DNA from: Atopostipes sp963558565 | GTDB lineage: Bacteria; Bacillota; Bacilli; Lactobacillales; Carnobacteriaceae_A | Direction: 5' to 3' | DNA: 64,000 nucleotides | NCBI GenBank assembly: GCA_963558565.1 | Contig: CAUWGX010000001.1 | Span: 124,001 to 188,000, forward strand | Shown: positions 1 through 9,238 of the stretch, one piece after another | How positions within the stretch are numbered: the stretch's first letter is position 1 | How the letters are laid out: each line of letters starts with the position of its first letter | Translations under genes and position numbers: made by a program | Notes under the pieces: generated by a model | Seen by the model: only the letters and a program-made list of their open reading frames with translations | Told to the model about the DNA's origin: nothing | The model's database searches: none

Positions 1-108
1 AAGCTAGTGAATGAGTCCATATAAAAGGTGTTTTTTAAAATATTTCACAACTTTTTAGTCGTTAATGTTATCATAGGGTGTAATATTTTTATCAAAGGAG
101 AGAGATTT

Positions 109-1455
109 ATGAATATTATTGGAGTATTAGGAATTATATTAGCCATTGCGGTGGTTATTTATCTAACGGTTAAAGGGCTAAATATTATTTTAGCAGCTCC
201 CTTAGCAACATTAATCGTGTTAGTGACCAACCAAATGCCACTCCTCCAATGGATGGTAGGGACCGAATCTTCCTATCTGGTGGAGTTAGCCAACTTTATT
301 GTTTCAATGTTTGGTTTATTTTTACTAGGTTCTATATTGACTCAATTTATGAGTAAAAGTGGAGCCACGGATTCCATTTCGCAAAAGATTATTGAATGGG
401 TAGGGACGAAAAATCCTTACCGAGCGATGCTTGCGATTGTTATCATCGGAGCGATCCTTACTTACGGGGGAATCAATGCGTTCATTATTTACTTTGCTAT
501 TTTACCTATTGCCCGCTCGGTTTTTAAAGAGTTGGATATTAACTGGTCTTTGATTACCATTCCTTTATTTATGGGGATCGCTACCTTTACAATGACGATG
601 TTACCAGGAACACCATCACCAACGAACGTCGTGCCTGTTGCTGCTTTAGGAACTACGTTAACGACAGGGCCGTTACTTGGGCTCGGGGCGTCAGTAGGTG
701 CCATTATTTTCGGACTCATTTATATGCGTATTCGTTTAAACCAAAGTCTAAAAAATGGAGAAACGTTTGATTCGTATAAAAAGAACATTAGTATCGTGGA
801 TCAAGCCGAATCATTAGCGGAAAAAGAAGAAACTCAAAAAGAAATACCTGGATTTTTATTAAGTATCACACCTCTTGTGACTTTAATTTTGATTATCTTT
901 ATTTTTAAATCAGTCGATCAAGTGATTATTGTCGGGTTGAGTGTGGCAACCGTTCTATCCATGATTCTTTACAGAAAATATATTTCAGAATCTTATATTG
1001 AAGTATTAAATGAAGGAACAAATGGTTCGATTGCGCCCGCTGTTTCAACGGCAAGTGCCGTTGCTTTTGGTTCTTTAATGATTTATGCGGATGGCTTTGA
1101 TACAATCATTCACTTAATTGAAAGTGTGACGTCAAGTCCCATCGCTTTAATCATTATTATCGCCGCGATCCTCGGTGCAGTTACCGGGTCCACGACCGGT
1201 GCTGTGGGCATTGTGATGAATACAATGGGTGAGAGTTTACTGGCTTCTGGCCTAGCGCCAGCAGTCATCCACCGTGTCTCTGTATTGGCGACCGGTCTAT
1301 TCGTTCTCATGCCTCATTCAGGATCGTATATCACATTTAGAAATTTATCGGGGCTATCGATTAAAGATACACATAAAGATGCATTTATCACTGTTTTAGG
1401 TGGCCATTTATCCGGACTAATTGTGATGTTGATTTTATCTTATCTACTTTATTAA
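109..1455 (+). CDS. GntP-family permease (gluconate/organic-acid:H+ symporter type)
   Basis: A 448-residue polytopic membrane protein of the GntP/COG2610 type, expected to import a sugar acid or small hydroxy acid by proton symport. About 12 hydrophobic segments run through the whole length, with one hydrophilic loop near residues 215-250. Glycine-rich membrane stretches (LTYGGINAFIIYF; GAVTGSTTGAVGI) are typical of the family. The start at 109 is chosen because AAAGGAGAG lies just upstream; an in-frame ATG at 28 has no ribosome site. No sugar-acid catabolic gene lies nearby, so the substrate cannot be inferred. A convergent terminator follows. Confidence 0.8.
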   Translation: MNIIGVLGIILAIAVVIYLTVKGLNIILAAPLATLIVLVTNQMPLLQWMVGTESSYLVELANFIVSMFGLFLLGSILTQFMSKSGATDSISQKIIEWVGTKNPYRAMLAIVIIGAILTYGGINAFIIYFAILPIARSVFKELDINWSLITIPLFMGIATFTMTMLPGTPSPTNVVPVAALGTTLTTGPLLGLGASVGAIIFGLIYMRIRLNQSLKNGETFDSYKKNISIVDQAESLAEKEETQKEIPGFLLSITPLVTLILIIFIFKSVDQVIIVGLSVATVLSMILYRKYISESYIEVLNEGTNGSIAPAVSTASAVAFGSLMIYADGFDTIIHLIESVTSSPIALIIIIAAILGAVTGSTTGAVGIVMNTMGESLLASGLAPAVIHRVSVLATGLFVLMPHSGSYITFRNLSGLSIKDTHKDAFITVLGGHLSGLIVMLILSYLLY

Positions 1456-1466
1456 ATGAAACAAAA

Positions 1467-1507
1467 AAGAGTCTTGGTATTTTCTATAACCAAGACTCTT
1501 TTTTTAT
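1467..1507. terminator. Bidirectional intrinsic terminator
   Basis: Perfect 12-bp stem AAGAGTCTTGGT/ACCAAGACTCTT flanked by A and T runs, lying between the convergent permease and M20 deacylase genes. It can serve both strands. Confidence 0.85.
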
Positions 1508-1511
1508 GCGC

Positions 1512-2657
1512 TTAATTTAAATATTGTAACGCAACGTTCTTGAATGTATCAATCGCTGAGAGGTAATCTTCTACTTTAATTTTTTCATCGACAGTATGGG
1601 CTTCACTATAAACAAAAGGACTAAAGATCGCTAGTTCAATCTCATGATCGACACGCATAAAGTTTGAAGCATCTGTCGCACCGGCTAATGTTTTAACTTC
1701 TAAATCTTCACCTGCAACATCAAGAATTGTATGGATTAAGTCTGAATCTGCTGAACTTTCAACAGGGAACATACTTTGAGTAATATTTAATTCCAATTTG
1801 CCATCCATTTCTTGGTTTAATTCTTCAATAATTTCATTGAGTAATTGAATTACATCATCGTTATCAAACTCTGGAATTGTACGAGCATTTGCAAGCACGG
1901 AGACTTTTGAAGGGATACTATTAATTTGTTCGCCGCCTTCAATGACTGTGAAGGAGTTGGTCATAGGTCCTAACTTGTCATTTTCAAAAGCTGCTGTTTT
2001 TTCATCTAATGCTTTTTCAGCTCGATGTAAAAACTCGGTCATCTGTGACAATGCATTAATTCCTTCTTGTGGAAGAGAACTGTGAGCAGAACGTCCAATA
2101 GAAACAACCTCATATTGGAGAGAGCCTTTGTGCGCATAGATAACAATATTGTCTGTCGGTTCAGCAATAATCAGTGCATCGACATCTTCCGTATAACCTT
2201 CTTCTGTTAGTTGAACAGAGCCAAGCATACCGATCTCTTCTCCCACGCTGCCTAAGAAGCGTAGTTTTCCGCTGAAAGGTAAACCTTCTTCTTTTAGTTC
2301 AATGATCGCAATAATCATCGCAGCGACCCCGGCTTTCATGTCAGCCGTTCCACGACCATACATATATCCATCTGCAATTTCAGCTTCAAAAGGAGGGTAA
2401 GACCAGTCAGCTTCGTCACCAACATCTACCACGTCAAAATGACCACTGAAAGCGAGCGTTTTTTCTGATTCTGCTTTAGCTCCCGCGACTTCAACGATTA
2501 AATTGCTACGATCTGCATCATATTCAACTAGATCTGCATCAATATCATAAGAAGCAAGTAGGTTCTTTATGTATAAAGCAACTTCTTCTTCATTGTTATT
2601 GACGGATTTTATTTGAATCAAATCTTGTAAAATTTCAATTTTTTTCTCTTTCTCCAT
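1512..2657 (-). CDS. M20 family ArgE/DapE-type deacylase
   Basis: A 381-residue cytosolic metallohydrolase of the ArgE/DapE/ACY1 family, which removes acyl groups from amino acids. Visible features are the metal-binding SGHFDVV block (His near residue 73), GRGTADMKAG near 100, the catalytic Glu-Glu pair in VGEEIG near 139, and the dimerisation-domain motif RSAHSS. The ribosome site AAGGAGG precedes the ATG. It could be a succinyl-diaminopimelate desuccinylase serving the lysine pathway at 13.8-17.6 kb, but family resemblance alone cannot separate DapE from acetylornithine or dipeptide deacylases. It is a single gene with a convergent neighbour. Confidence 0.8.
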   Translation of the reverse strand: MEKEKKIEILQDLIQIKSVNNNEEEVALYIKNLLASYDIDADLVEYDADRSNLIVEVAGAKAESEKTLAFSGHFDVVDVGDEADWSYPPFEAEIADGYMYGRGTADMKAGVAAMIIAIIELKEEGLPFSGKLRFLGSVGEEIGMLGSVQLTEEGYTEDVDALIIAEPTDNIVIYAHKGSLQYEVVSIGRSAHSSLPQEGINALSQMTEFLHRAEKALDEKTAAFENDKLGPMTNSFTVIEGGEQINSIPSKVSVLANARTIPEFDNDDVIQLLNEIIEELNQEMDGKLELNITQSMFPVESSADSDLIHTILDVAGEDLEVKTLAGATDASNFMRVDHEIELAIFSPFVYSEAHTVDEKIKVEDYLSAIDTFKNVALQYLN

Positions 2658-2794
2658 GTTTATTTCCTCCTTATAGAAATAAGATTAGTTTGAAATACTA
2701 ACCTTTTCTATTTTAGCATATATTTAAAAAATAAGAGAGTATTCGCATTCATGAATGAGATTAGAAAAGAAGTCCAAAAAATAATGAGTTGAAA

Positions 2795-2822
2795 TTGTCT
2801 ATTTACATAATTTTGTTATACT
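2795..2822 (+). promoter_or_regulatory. Promoter of the UPF0173 hydrolase gene
   Basis: TTGTCT, 16-bp spacer, TATACT, about 40 bp before the ATG at 2865. Confidence 0.55.
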
Positions 2823-2864
2823 AATGTTGGAAACGCATTCTATAAAAATGAGGAGGAATTTAAA

Positions 2865-3551
2865 ATGAAAGCAACTTATCATGGACATGCGGTCGTCGCT
2901 TTAGAAACAGAGGATGGTACAAAACTTTTATTTGATCCATTTATCACGGGAAATGAGCTGTGCGATCTAGATGCAGAGACCGTAGAACCGGACGTTGTTT
3001 TAGTCACACATGCACATTCAGATCATTTTGGCGATACAGTAGATATTGTGAAACGTACCGGTGCCCAAGTCATTACGACGGTGGAAATCGCTGATTACTT
3101 AGCTACCTTAGATATTGAAGCTCACGGCATGCAGCCGGGCGGCGCTTATGAATTTGATTTTGGGACGGTTAAATTTACACCAGCTATCCACGGCTCATCT
3201 CTGGATATCGATGGCAGCGGAAAACCTTTCACTCTAGGTCTAGCTTCAGGAATTTTAGTGACTGCTGACGATCGAACGGTCTATCATGTAGGAGATACCG
3301 CCTTATATTCAGATATGAAATTGATCGGTGACAGAAATAAAATTGACTTAGCTTTTATTCCAATTGGAGACAATTTTACGATGGGACCAGAAGATGCTGC
3401 TGTAGCCGCTCGATGGTTGCAAGCAGATTGTGTAGTACCTGTCCACTACAATACCTTCCCTTTAATTGAACAAGACCCTGACCACTTCGTCAATTTATTA
3501 AATGAAGGGGTAGGCATTGCACTTGAAGTGGGCCAAACGATTGATGTTTAG
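2865..3551 (+). CDS. UPF0173 metal-dependent hydrolase (metallo-beta-lactamase fold)
   Basis: A 228-residue protein matching the conserved UPF0173/YtkL family of small metallo-beta-lactamase-fold hydrolases. The signature THAHSDHFGD (residues 48-57) supplies His49, His51, Asp53 and His54; later metal ligands appear in VGDTALYSD and VPVHYNTFP. The length matches the family. It has no signal peptide, so it is probably cytosolic. The physiological substrate of the family is not established. The ribosome site GAGGAGG is well placed, and the gene is monocistronic with its own promoter and terminator. Confidence 0.88.
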   Translation: MKATYHGHAVVALETEDGTKLLFDPFITGNELCDLDAETVEPDVVLVTHAHSDHFGDTVDIVKRTGAQVITTVEIADYLATLDIEAHGMQPGGAYEFDFGTVKFTPAIHGSSLDIDGSGKPFTLGLASGILVTADDRTVYHVGDTALYSDMKLIGDRNKIDLAFIPIGDNFTMGPEDAAVAARWLQADCVVPVHYNTFPLIEQDPDHFVNLLNEGVGIALEVGQTIDV

Positions 3552-3604
3552 ATATAAACAGATAAGTAAAGCAGGATTATAAATATTTAGCATTTAACTA
3601 AGAG

Positions 3605-3649
3605 AGAAATCATTAGACCCAAAAGTGGGGCTAATGATTTCTTTTTTTA
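3605..3649 (+). terminator. Intrinsic terminator
   Basis: Stem AGAAATCATTAG/CTAATGATTTCT with additional CCC/GGG pairs and a following run of seven T residues. Confidence 0.85.
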
Positions 3650-3890
3650 ATGTTTCCTTCAGTCGGTTCGACAATATTACATAAAGAGTAATATTTTTTA
3701 AAATATATTTGTGGAGTCTGACGTACTCCTCTCAAATGACAACACTTGTCTTTTAAAAAAGAGTTTCATTTTGTTTGGACTACTTTACAAATAGATTAAA
3801 AAGGGCTGCAAAGCCTTATCTTTATACAAATGTACTGTTAAGATAAAGAATGTAGCAAGACGAACAAAAGAAAGAGGAGAAGAAGATTTT
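3650..3890. other. Upstream region of the LysM/M23 gene
   Basis: About 240 bp without a gene. It must hold the promoter of the wall hydrolase, but no convincing -35/-10 pair or two-component operator could be fixed by eye. A ribosome site (AGAGGAGAAG) ends it. Confidence 0.4.
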
Positions 3891-5234
3891 ATGAATAAAA
3901 ACTTAAAAACAAAAAAACAATTATGCAAAGTAAATAAAAAATGGGTTACTCTTGCGACGACTTCAGCCGTATTACTTGGAGCTGGGGGAATCTTGCCTGG
4001 AATAGCAGGGTCAGCAGCGACTGTTCAAGCAGCTAACGAAGAAAGTAACGTCTCTCAGACTGCATGGAGTGCCAATACAGTACAAGAAGTCGAACAAGAA
4101 ATTGCAGCGCAAAATTCAGCAGCCACATCTTCCTACCAAATTCGATGGGGCGACACATTAAGTGCCTTAAGTATGGCAACTGGCCTCTCCGTTGACGAAA
4201 TAGCTGCACAAAATGGGATTAAAAACCCAGACTTGATTTATGCTGGAGACTTTTTATCAAAAGGAGCAAACACGGATCCAGTAACGGAAGAAGCAGAAGG
4301 TGTAGAAGCTTCTGAACTAGAAAAATCACAAGCAGCAGAAGAAATCGTTGAAGAAGAAGCGGTCGAAGAACCAGAAGCACAAGCGTCAGAAGTACCTACG
4401 GAAGAAGAAACTGTGGAAGCAACAGAAGAAGCGCCTGCAGAACAAACTACACAAGACCAAGAGGAAGAAGCAGTTGTTGATGAAGCAGTAGAGACAGAAG
4501 AAGCGGAAACAACTGAAGAAGAAACCGACGAAGTGATTGAAGACGAACCAGCAGAAGAAATAGCTGAATCAGAAACTTCTGAAGAACAAGAAGATACTGA
4601 AGATGAACCGGAAGAAACGACTGAAATCGATGAACCTGAGGAAACAACTGATGAAGAGCCAGTGGCTAAAGTAGAAGTCCCAGAAGAAATCGACGAAGAA
4701 CCGGAAGAAGAGGACGTTCCTGAAGAAATCGAAGAAGAAGTAGATGTACAAGAAGTAACAACTACTGGAGAGACCGTAGAACCGGAAGATGAAGTAGATA
4801 CTGATCAATCGGTTGCGGTTGTTACAGAACCTGGATCTCATACAGAATCTTCGGCAGGTTTTATTCGACCTGCACAAGGCTATATCTCTTCAGGATATGG
4901 CTACCGTACAAATCCATTTAGTGGAACCCCACGATTACACGCAGGCCTTGATATCGCAGGTAGTGGAGACATTTTAGCAGCACAAAGTGGTACTGTTGTC
5001 GCGGCTACTTCTCATAGTGGCTGGGGGAACTATGTAAGAATTGACCATGGAAATGGGCTTGAAACACTCTATGCGCATATGGCCAACGGAAGTATTCCAG
5101 TTTCTGTAGGAGATACCGTCACCCAAGGGCAAACTATTGGTACCATGGGACAAACAGGTTCTGCTACAGGCGTTCACTTGCATTTTGAAGTATACGTCAA
5201 TGGCGTACAAGTTGATCCAGCACCTTATTTATAA
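3891..5234 (+). CDS. Secreted LysM and M23 (LytM) peptidoglycan hydrolase
   Basis: A 447-residue exported wall hydrolase, expected to cleave peptide cross-links. Residues 1-47 are a long signal peptide whose basic part resembles the KxYKxGKxW export motif (LCKVNKKW). A LysM repeat (YQIRWGDTLSALS...) occupies about 82-123. Residues 130-310 are a very acidic, Glu/Thr/Ala-rich, repeat-like linker, probably unstructured. The C-terminal 120 residues form an M23 domain with the zinc ligands in HAGLD and HLHFE. The family acts as glycyl-glycine or peptide-stem endopeptidases. It is flanked by terminators and therefore monocistronic. Confidence 0.9.
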   Translation: MNKNLKTKKQLCKVNKKWVTLATTSAVLLGAGGILPGIAGSAATVQAANEESNVSQTAWSANTVQEVEQEIAAQNSAATSSYQIRWGDTLSALSMATGLSVDEIAAQNGIKNPDLIYAGDFLSKGANTDPVTEEAEGVEASELEKSQAAEEIVEEEAVEEPEAQASEVPTEEETVEATEEAPAEQTTQDQEEEAVVDEAVETEEAETTEEETDEVIEDEPAEEIAESETSEEQEDTEDEPEETTEIDEPEETTDEEPVAKVEVPEEIDEEPEEEDVPEEIEEEVDVQEVTTTGETVEPEDEVDTDQSVAVVTEPGSHTESSAGFIRPAQGYISSGYGYRTNPFSGTPRLHAGLDIAGSGDILAAQSGTVVAATSHSGWGNYVRIDHGNGLETLYAHMANGSIPVSVGDTVTQGQTIGTMGQTGSATGVHLHFEVYVNGVQVDPAPYL

Positions 5235-5253
5235 AATATAGCGTAGCAAAAGA

Positions 5254-5298
5254 TCGGCCTTTTCTCAGAATGAATCTGAGGAGAGGCCGAATTTTTTA
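5254..5298 (+). terminator. Intrinsic terminator
   Basis: A 16-bp stem from TCGGCCTTTTCTCAGA to TCTGAGGAGAGGCCGA with two weak positions, then ATTTTTT. Confidence 0.85.
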
Positions 5299-5466
5299 TC
5301 GAGGACTTAAAGCAAGCGATCCTTTCTGAATATCTCCATTTAAAATAGATTTTAAATCATTATTTTAAAGAAAGTAATTTTTTGAGGTTACTTTTTCTCA
5401 ATTACTAACACGGATAAGTGGTTGATCAGATGACCTAAAAGAAGTATATATTTAGATGAAAATTTC

Positions 5467-5494
5467 TTGACTAATCAGTCGGAAGTGCTAAAAT
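5467..5494 (+). promoter_or_regulatory. Promoter of the ABC exporter operon
   Basis: TTGACT, 16-bp spacer, TAAAAT. The predicted transcription start is near 5501, almost at the ATG of a nine-codon leader ORF. Confidence 0.55.
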
Positions 5495-5501
5495 TATAGG
5501 A

Positions 5502-5531
5502 ATGAAACGCCACTGCTTGCGCAGTGGTTAA
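5502..5531 (+). CDS. Putative leader peptide MKRHCLRSG of the ABC exporter operon
   Basis: A nine-codon ORF (ATG 5502, TAA 5529-5531) beginning close to the predicted transcript start, so it may be read as a leaderless message. Its last six codons form the hairpin CCACTGC-TTGC-GCAGTGG, followed by TTAATTTTTT, which would be an intrinsic terminator. Translation would therefore open the terminator hairpin. This arrangement resembles attenuators that couple drug-impaired translation to multidrug ABC genes (bmrCD, patAB), but coding has not been shown. Confidence 0.35.
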   Translation: MKRHCLRSG

Positions 5532-5538
5532 TTTTTTA
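5510..5538 (+). terminator. Attenuator-like hairpin before the ABC exporter genes
   Basis: Perfect 7-bp GC-rich stem CCACTGC/GCAGTGG with loop TTGC, followed by TTAATTTTTT and only about 16 bp before the GTG start at 5554. Its position between promoter and gene suggests attenuation. Confidence 0.5.
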
Positions 5539-5553
5539 GAAGGGGGTCTTTTA

Positions 5554-7293
5554 GTGCTATATATTTGGAGTTACGTTAAAAGACATAAGAAATTCTTATT
5601 ACTGAATCTATTAGGAGCGCTGAGTTTTGTGCTGGTTAACTTAGGTTTACCCACCATACTTGCCCAAATCATTAATGATGTTCTTGTAAACCAAGATGTT
5701 GAACGTTTATACTTTTTAGTTGCTATTATGGTTGTTGTTATTGTCTTAGGTTTATTTGGAAATATTCTTTTAACTTATGCATCAGGTCGTTTAGTCAATG
5801 AAGTGACCAAAAATATACGGAATGACTTATATGATAAAATTGGCGACTTTTCGCATGCCGAATATGAAAAAATTGGCGTCTCATCATTGGTCACTCGTAT
5901 CACGAATGATGCTTTTGTTATCTTACAATTTGTAGAGATGATTTTGAGAATTGGTTTTAATACACCTTTAATGTTTTTAGGAAGTATCGTTTTAATCATC
6001 AATACAAGCGCGTCGATGTCTTGGATTTTAGCAGGAGCCGTTCCTGTTATTTTGCTGGTTATTTATTGGATTGCGAAAACCTCAGGGCCGCTATCTGAAA
6101 AAATGCAGCGTTTACTCGATCGGTTAAACACCTATTCAAGAGAAAATCTAACCGGTTTACGAGTGATTCGTGCTTTTGCTCGTGAAGAATATCAAGAAGA
6201 AAAATTTGCGGGCGCAAATAAAGATTATGCGAACACAGCGCAATCACTCCATAAGTTGATGGGATCTGCTATGCCGATTTTCTATCATATTATGGCAGTA
6301 GTGATTACTTTAATCTTTTTATTCGCTCTGAATCCTATTGAAGCAAGAGAAATGCAAGTCGGGACATTAGTTGCTTTCGTTGAATACGCCTTTCATGCTT
6401 TGTTCTCTATTCTAATGTTTTCACAGATTTTTATGATGTATCCGCGAGCAAATGTTTCAGCGAAACGACTGAAAGAAATCAACGATATGCCGATCTCCAT
6501 TACCAGTAAACCAGATGCTGTCACTGAAACAGAAACGCATGGTTATATTGAGTTCGATGAGGTTTCTTTTGCTTATCCTGGCGAAACAGAAAACCCGGTT
6601 TTACATGATATTAACTTTAAAGCTAAACCAGGGGAAACGATTGCCTTTATTGGAAGTACTGGAAGCGGGAAGTCTACGCTAGTGCAATTAATTCCACGTT
6701 TTTATGATGTATCCTTTGGCCGTATTTTGATCGATGGTGTAGATGTGCGAGATTTCGATTTAGATACTTTAAGAAGTAAAATTGGGTTTATTCCACAACG
6801 TGCCTTACTTTTTACGGGGACGATTGGTGAAAATTTACGCTTTGGGAAAGAAGAAGCGACAGATATTGAATTAGATGCAGCTTCTGACGTCGCCCAAGCA
6901 CGTGAGTTTATCGAAAATATGGATGAAAAATATCACTCTTATTTAAGTGAAGGTGGAAGTAATCTTTCCGGTGGACAAAAACAACGTTTATCCATTGCAC
7001 GTGCGATTGTTAAACAACCAGAAATTTACATCTTTGATGATAGTTTTTCAGCTCTAGATTATCGAACCGATGCCGAAGTGAGACGACGCCTACAAGAAAT
7101 TACCGGCGACTCCACAGTAATTATTGTGGCTCAGCGAATTTCAAGTATCCGTAACGCCGATCAAATTATTGTTCTTGAGGAAGGCGAGATTAAAGGGCGC
7201 GGAACGCATGAAGAATTAATGGAAAATAATGCGATTTACCAAGCGATTGCTAATTCTCAATCAAAAGAAGAGGAGGGGGATGTTCATGCATAA
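5554..7293 (+). CDS. Heterodimeric ABC exporter, subunit with degenerate catalytic site
   Basis: A 579-residue half transporter with six membrane helices (residues 1-310) then a nucleotide-binding domain. It carries Walker A GSTGSGKST and signature LSGGQKQR, but Walker B is followed by Asp (IYIFDDSFSALD) instead of Glu, and the switch His is Gln (VAQRISS). These substitutions mark the non-catalytic partner in heterodimeric exporters of the LmrCD/YheIH/BmrCD type, which expel drugs or lipids. The GTG at 5554 is preferred because AGAAGGGGG precedes it; the upstream GTG at 5524 lies inside the attenuator hairpin. It overlaps the next gene by 8 bp. Confidence 0.87.
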   Translation: MLYIWSYVKRHKKFLLLNLLGALSFVLVNLGLPTILAQIINDVLVNQDVERLYFLVAIMVVVIVLGLFGNILLTYASGRLVNEVTKNIRNDLYDKIGDFSHAEYEKIGVSSLVTRITNDAFVILQFVEMILRIGFNTPLMFLGSIVLIINTSASMSWILAGAVPVILLVIYWIAKTSGPLSEKMQRLLDRLNTYSRENLTGLRVIRAFAREEYQEEKFAGANKDYANTAQSLHKLMGSAMPIFYHIMAVVITLIFLFALNPIEAREMQVGTLVAFVEYAFHALFSILMFSQIFMMYPRANVSAKRLKEINDMPISITSKPDAVTETETHGYIEFDEVSFAYPGETENPVLHDINFKAKPGETIAFIGSTGSGKSTLVQLIPRFYDVSFGRILIDGVDVRDFDLDTLRSKIGFIPQRALLFTGTIGENLRFGKEEATDIELDAASDVAQAREFIENMDEKYHSYLSEGGSNLSGGQKQRLSIARAIVKQPEIYIFDDSFSALDYRTDAEVRRRLQEITGDSTVIIVAQRISSIRNADQIIVLEEGEIKGRGTHEELMENNAIYQAIANSQSKEEEGDVHA

Positions 7294-9073
7294 TCAAGCA
7301 GTCAATACAAATGAGTCCATTTTCAAAAGTTTCAAACGAATTTGGCCTTACTTTGAAAATTATAGAGGACGTTTATTCTTTGCTTTATTTCTTGTTTTTA
7401 TACAAGTTGTGACCAATGTTTTGGAACCTTTTGTATTTGGTTTGATCATTACTGAGATCTCTTCTAATGTGCTAGATATGATCAATGGGACCGGTACAGG
7501 CTTAAATTATTCTTATATCTATACCGTCCTTATTATTTATTTTGTACGGGGGTTGCTCAATCAAGCGTCTGTTTTTGGAGCAAACTATTTTATGACAGAA
7601 GCGGTCCAAAATATGACCTTTGATTTAAGAAAAGAAATTACAAGGAAGATGAACCGTTTACCTGTTTCTTATTTTGATCGTCATCAATTCGGAAATATTT
7701 TAAACCGAATCACCAATGATGTCGACACTATTTCCAACGCTTTCCAAGTCACTTTAGTTCAAGCGTTTAATGCCATTCTACAATTATTCTTTGTTGTTTT
7801 GATGATGCTTTGGATTCAATGGCAATTTGCATTATTGATGCTCGTTGTTATTCCTCTGTCAGGCTATATTGTAAAATTTGTCATTGGCTATTCACAACCT
7901 TACTTTAAACAACAAGCGGATGTCTTAGGGAGAATGAATGGTTTTGTCCAAGAAAACTTATCCGGCTTTAACGAAATAAAACTTTACGGTCGAGAAAATT
8001 ATTCTAATGAAGAATTCCGCGTGATTACCGACCGCTTGAATGAGGTTGGTTTTAAAGCAAGTTTTATCTCTGGACTCATTCGACCACTCATTACGTTTGT
8101 TGCGCATGCAGCTTATGTTGTGATTGCACTGTTTGGAGGATTACTAACACTTGCTGGGCGGATGACGATTGGTAACTTACAAGCGTTCACTCAATATGTC
8201 TGGCAAATTAACCAACCGATGCAGATGTTATCCCAGCTCTCTGGCTTAATTCAAAGTGCTTCTTCCTCAATCAGTCGTGTGTTTGAATTGTTAGATGAAG
8301 AAGATGAAATTCAAACTTATTCAGAGACTTTAGAGGAACCGGTTATCGGAGAAGTTTCTTTTGATAATGTTTCTTTCAGTTATGTCTCCGAACAGCCCTT
8401 AATTCAAGATTTTGATGTAGATGTAGCTTCTGGAGAAACGATCGCCATTGTGGGGCCGACAGGTGCTGGTAAAACGACCATGATTAACTTATTGATGCGT
8501 TTTTATGATGTGGATCAAGGAAAAATTACGATTGATGGCAAAGATATTCGAGACCTTTCTCGTCAACAATATCGCACCCAGTTTGGAATGGTCTTACAAG
8601 ATACTTGGTTATTCCAGGGGAGTATTAAAGAAAACTTGCGCTTTGGAAACTTAAATGCCACTGATGAAGAGATCGTTGAAGCCGCAGAAATTGCGAATGT
8701 CGATCACTTTATCCGAACGTTACCAGGCGGCTATGATATGGAAATTAATCAAGAATCATCAAATATTTCCCAAGGGCAAAAGCAATTATTAACAATTGCT
8801 CGTGCTTTATTATCGGATCCTAAGATCTTAATCTTAGATGAAGCCACAAGTTCCGTCGATACGCGATTAGAAGCCTTAATTCAAAAAGCAATGGACCGAT
8901 TGATGGAAGGTCGAACCAGCTTTGTTATCGCACACCGTCTATCGACCATTCAAGATGCCGATCGTATTTTAGTGATGAAAGACGGCCAAATTATTGAGCA
9001 AGGCAATCACGAAGAACTCATTGAAAAAGGTGGCTTTTATAACCGTCTTTACCAAAGTCAATTTGAAAATTAA
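7286..9073 (+). CDS. Heterodimeric ABC exporter, catalytic subunit
   Basis: A 595-residue half transporter with an ABC_membrane domain (about 20-310) and an ATPase domain with Walker A GPTGAGKTT, Walker B ILILDEATSSVD containing the catalytic Glu, and an intact switch His (VIAHRLST). Its signature is altered to NISQGQKQL, complementing the intact signature but defective Walker B/His of its partner. The pair thus forms one consensus and one degenerate ATP site. The ATG at 7286 is preferred because AGGAGG sits 9 bp upstream; translation is coupled to the preceding gene by overlap. The substrate is unknown; multidrug or lipid export is the usual role. Confidence 0.88.
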   Translation: MHNQAVNTNESIFKSFKRIWPYFENYRGRLFFALFLVFIQVVTNVLEPFVFGLIITEISSNVLDMINGTGTGLNYSYIYTVLIIYFVRGLLNQASVFGANYFMTEAVQNMTFDLRKEITRKMNRLPVSYFDRHQFGNILNRITNDVDTISNAFQVTLVQAFNAILQLFFVVLMMLWIQWQFALLMLVVIPLSGYIVKFVIGYSQPYFKQQADVLGRMNGFVQENLSGFNEIKLYGRENYSNEEFRVITDRLNEVGFKASFISGLIRPLITFVAHAAYVVIALFGGLLTLAGRMTIGNLQAFTQYVWQINQPMQMLSQLSGLIQSASSSISRVFELLDEEDEIQTYSETLEEPVIGEVSFDNVSFSYVSEQPLIQDFDVDVASGETIAIVGPTGAGKTTMINLLMRFYDVDQGKITIDGKDIRDLSRQQYRTQFGMVLQDTWLFQGSIKENLRFGNLNATDEEIVEAAEIANVDHFIRTLPGGYDMEINQESSNISQGQKQLLTIARALLSDPKILILDEATSSVDTRLEALIQKAMDRLMEGRTSFVIAHRLSTIQDADRILVMKDGQIIEQGNHEELIEKGGFYNRLYQSQFEN

Positions 9074-9085
9074 AAATAATTTTAA

Positions 9086-9119
9086 GAAAGACTGTGGCTT
9101 CAGCTACAGTCTTTTTTTG
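9086..9119 (+). terminator. Intrinsic terminator
   Basis: Stem AAAGACTGTGGC/GCTACAGTCTTT with loop TTCA and a seven-T run, ending the ABC exporter operon. Confidence 0.9.
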
Positions 9120-9150
9120 ATGCTATAAGTCCCTCTAATTATTTCTCAAT

Positions 9151-9179
9151 TTGCAATAACTCTTTAAGATGAGTATAAT
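9151..9179 (+). promoter_or_regulatory. Promoter of glnPQ-like operon
   Basis: TTGCAA, 17-bp spacer, TATAAT, 60 bp before the start codon. Confidence 0.65.
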
Positions 9180-9238
9180 ATTAGAAATATTGGCTGATGA
9201 TTAATTTTGGAATAACTATTTTGAAGGAAGGTGTTGTC

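Noticed and set aside
4569..4877. Minus-strand open frame of about 100 codons inside the LysM/M23 gene
   Set aside because: Mirror of the Glu-rich repetitive linker; composition is an antisense artefact.
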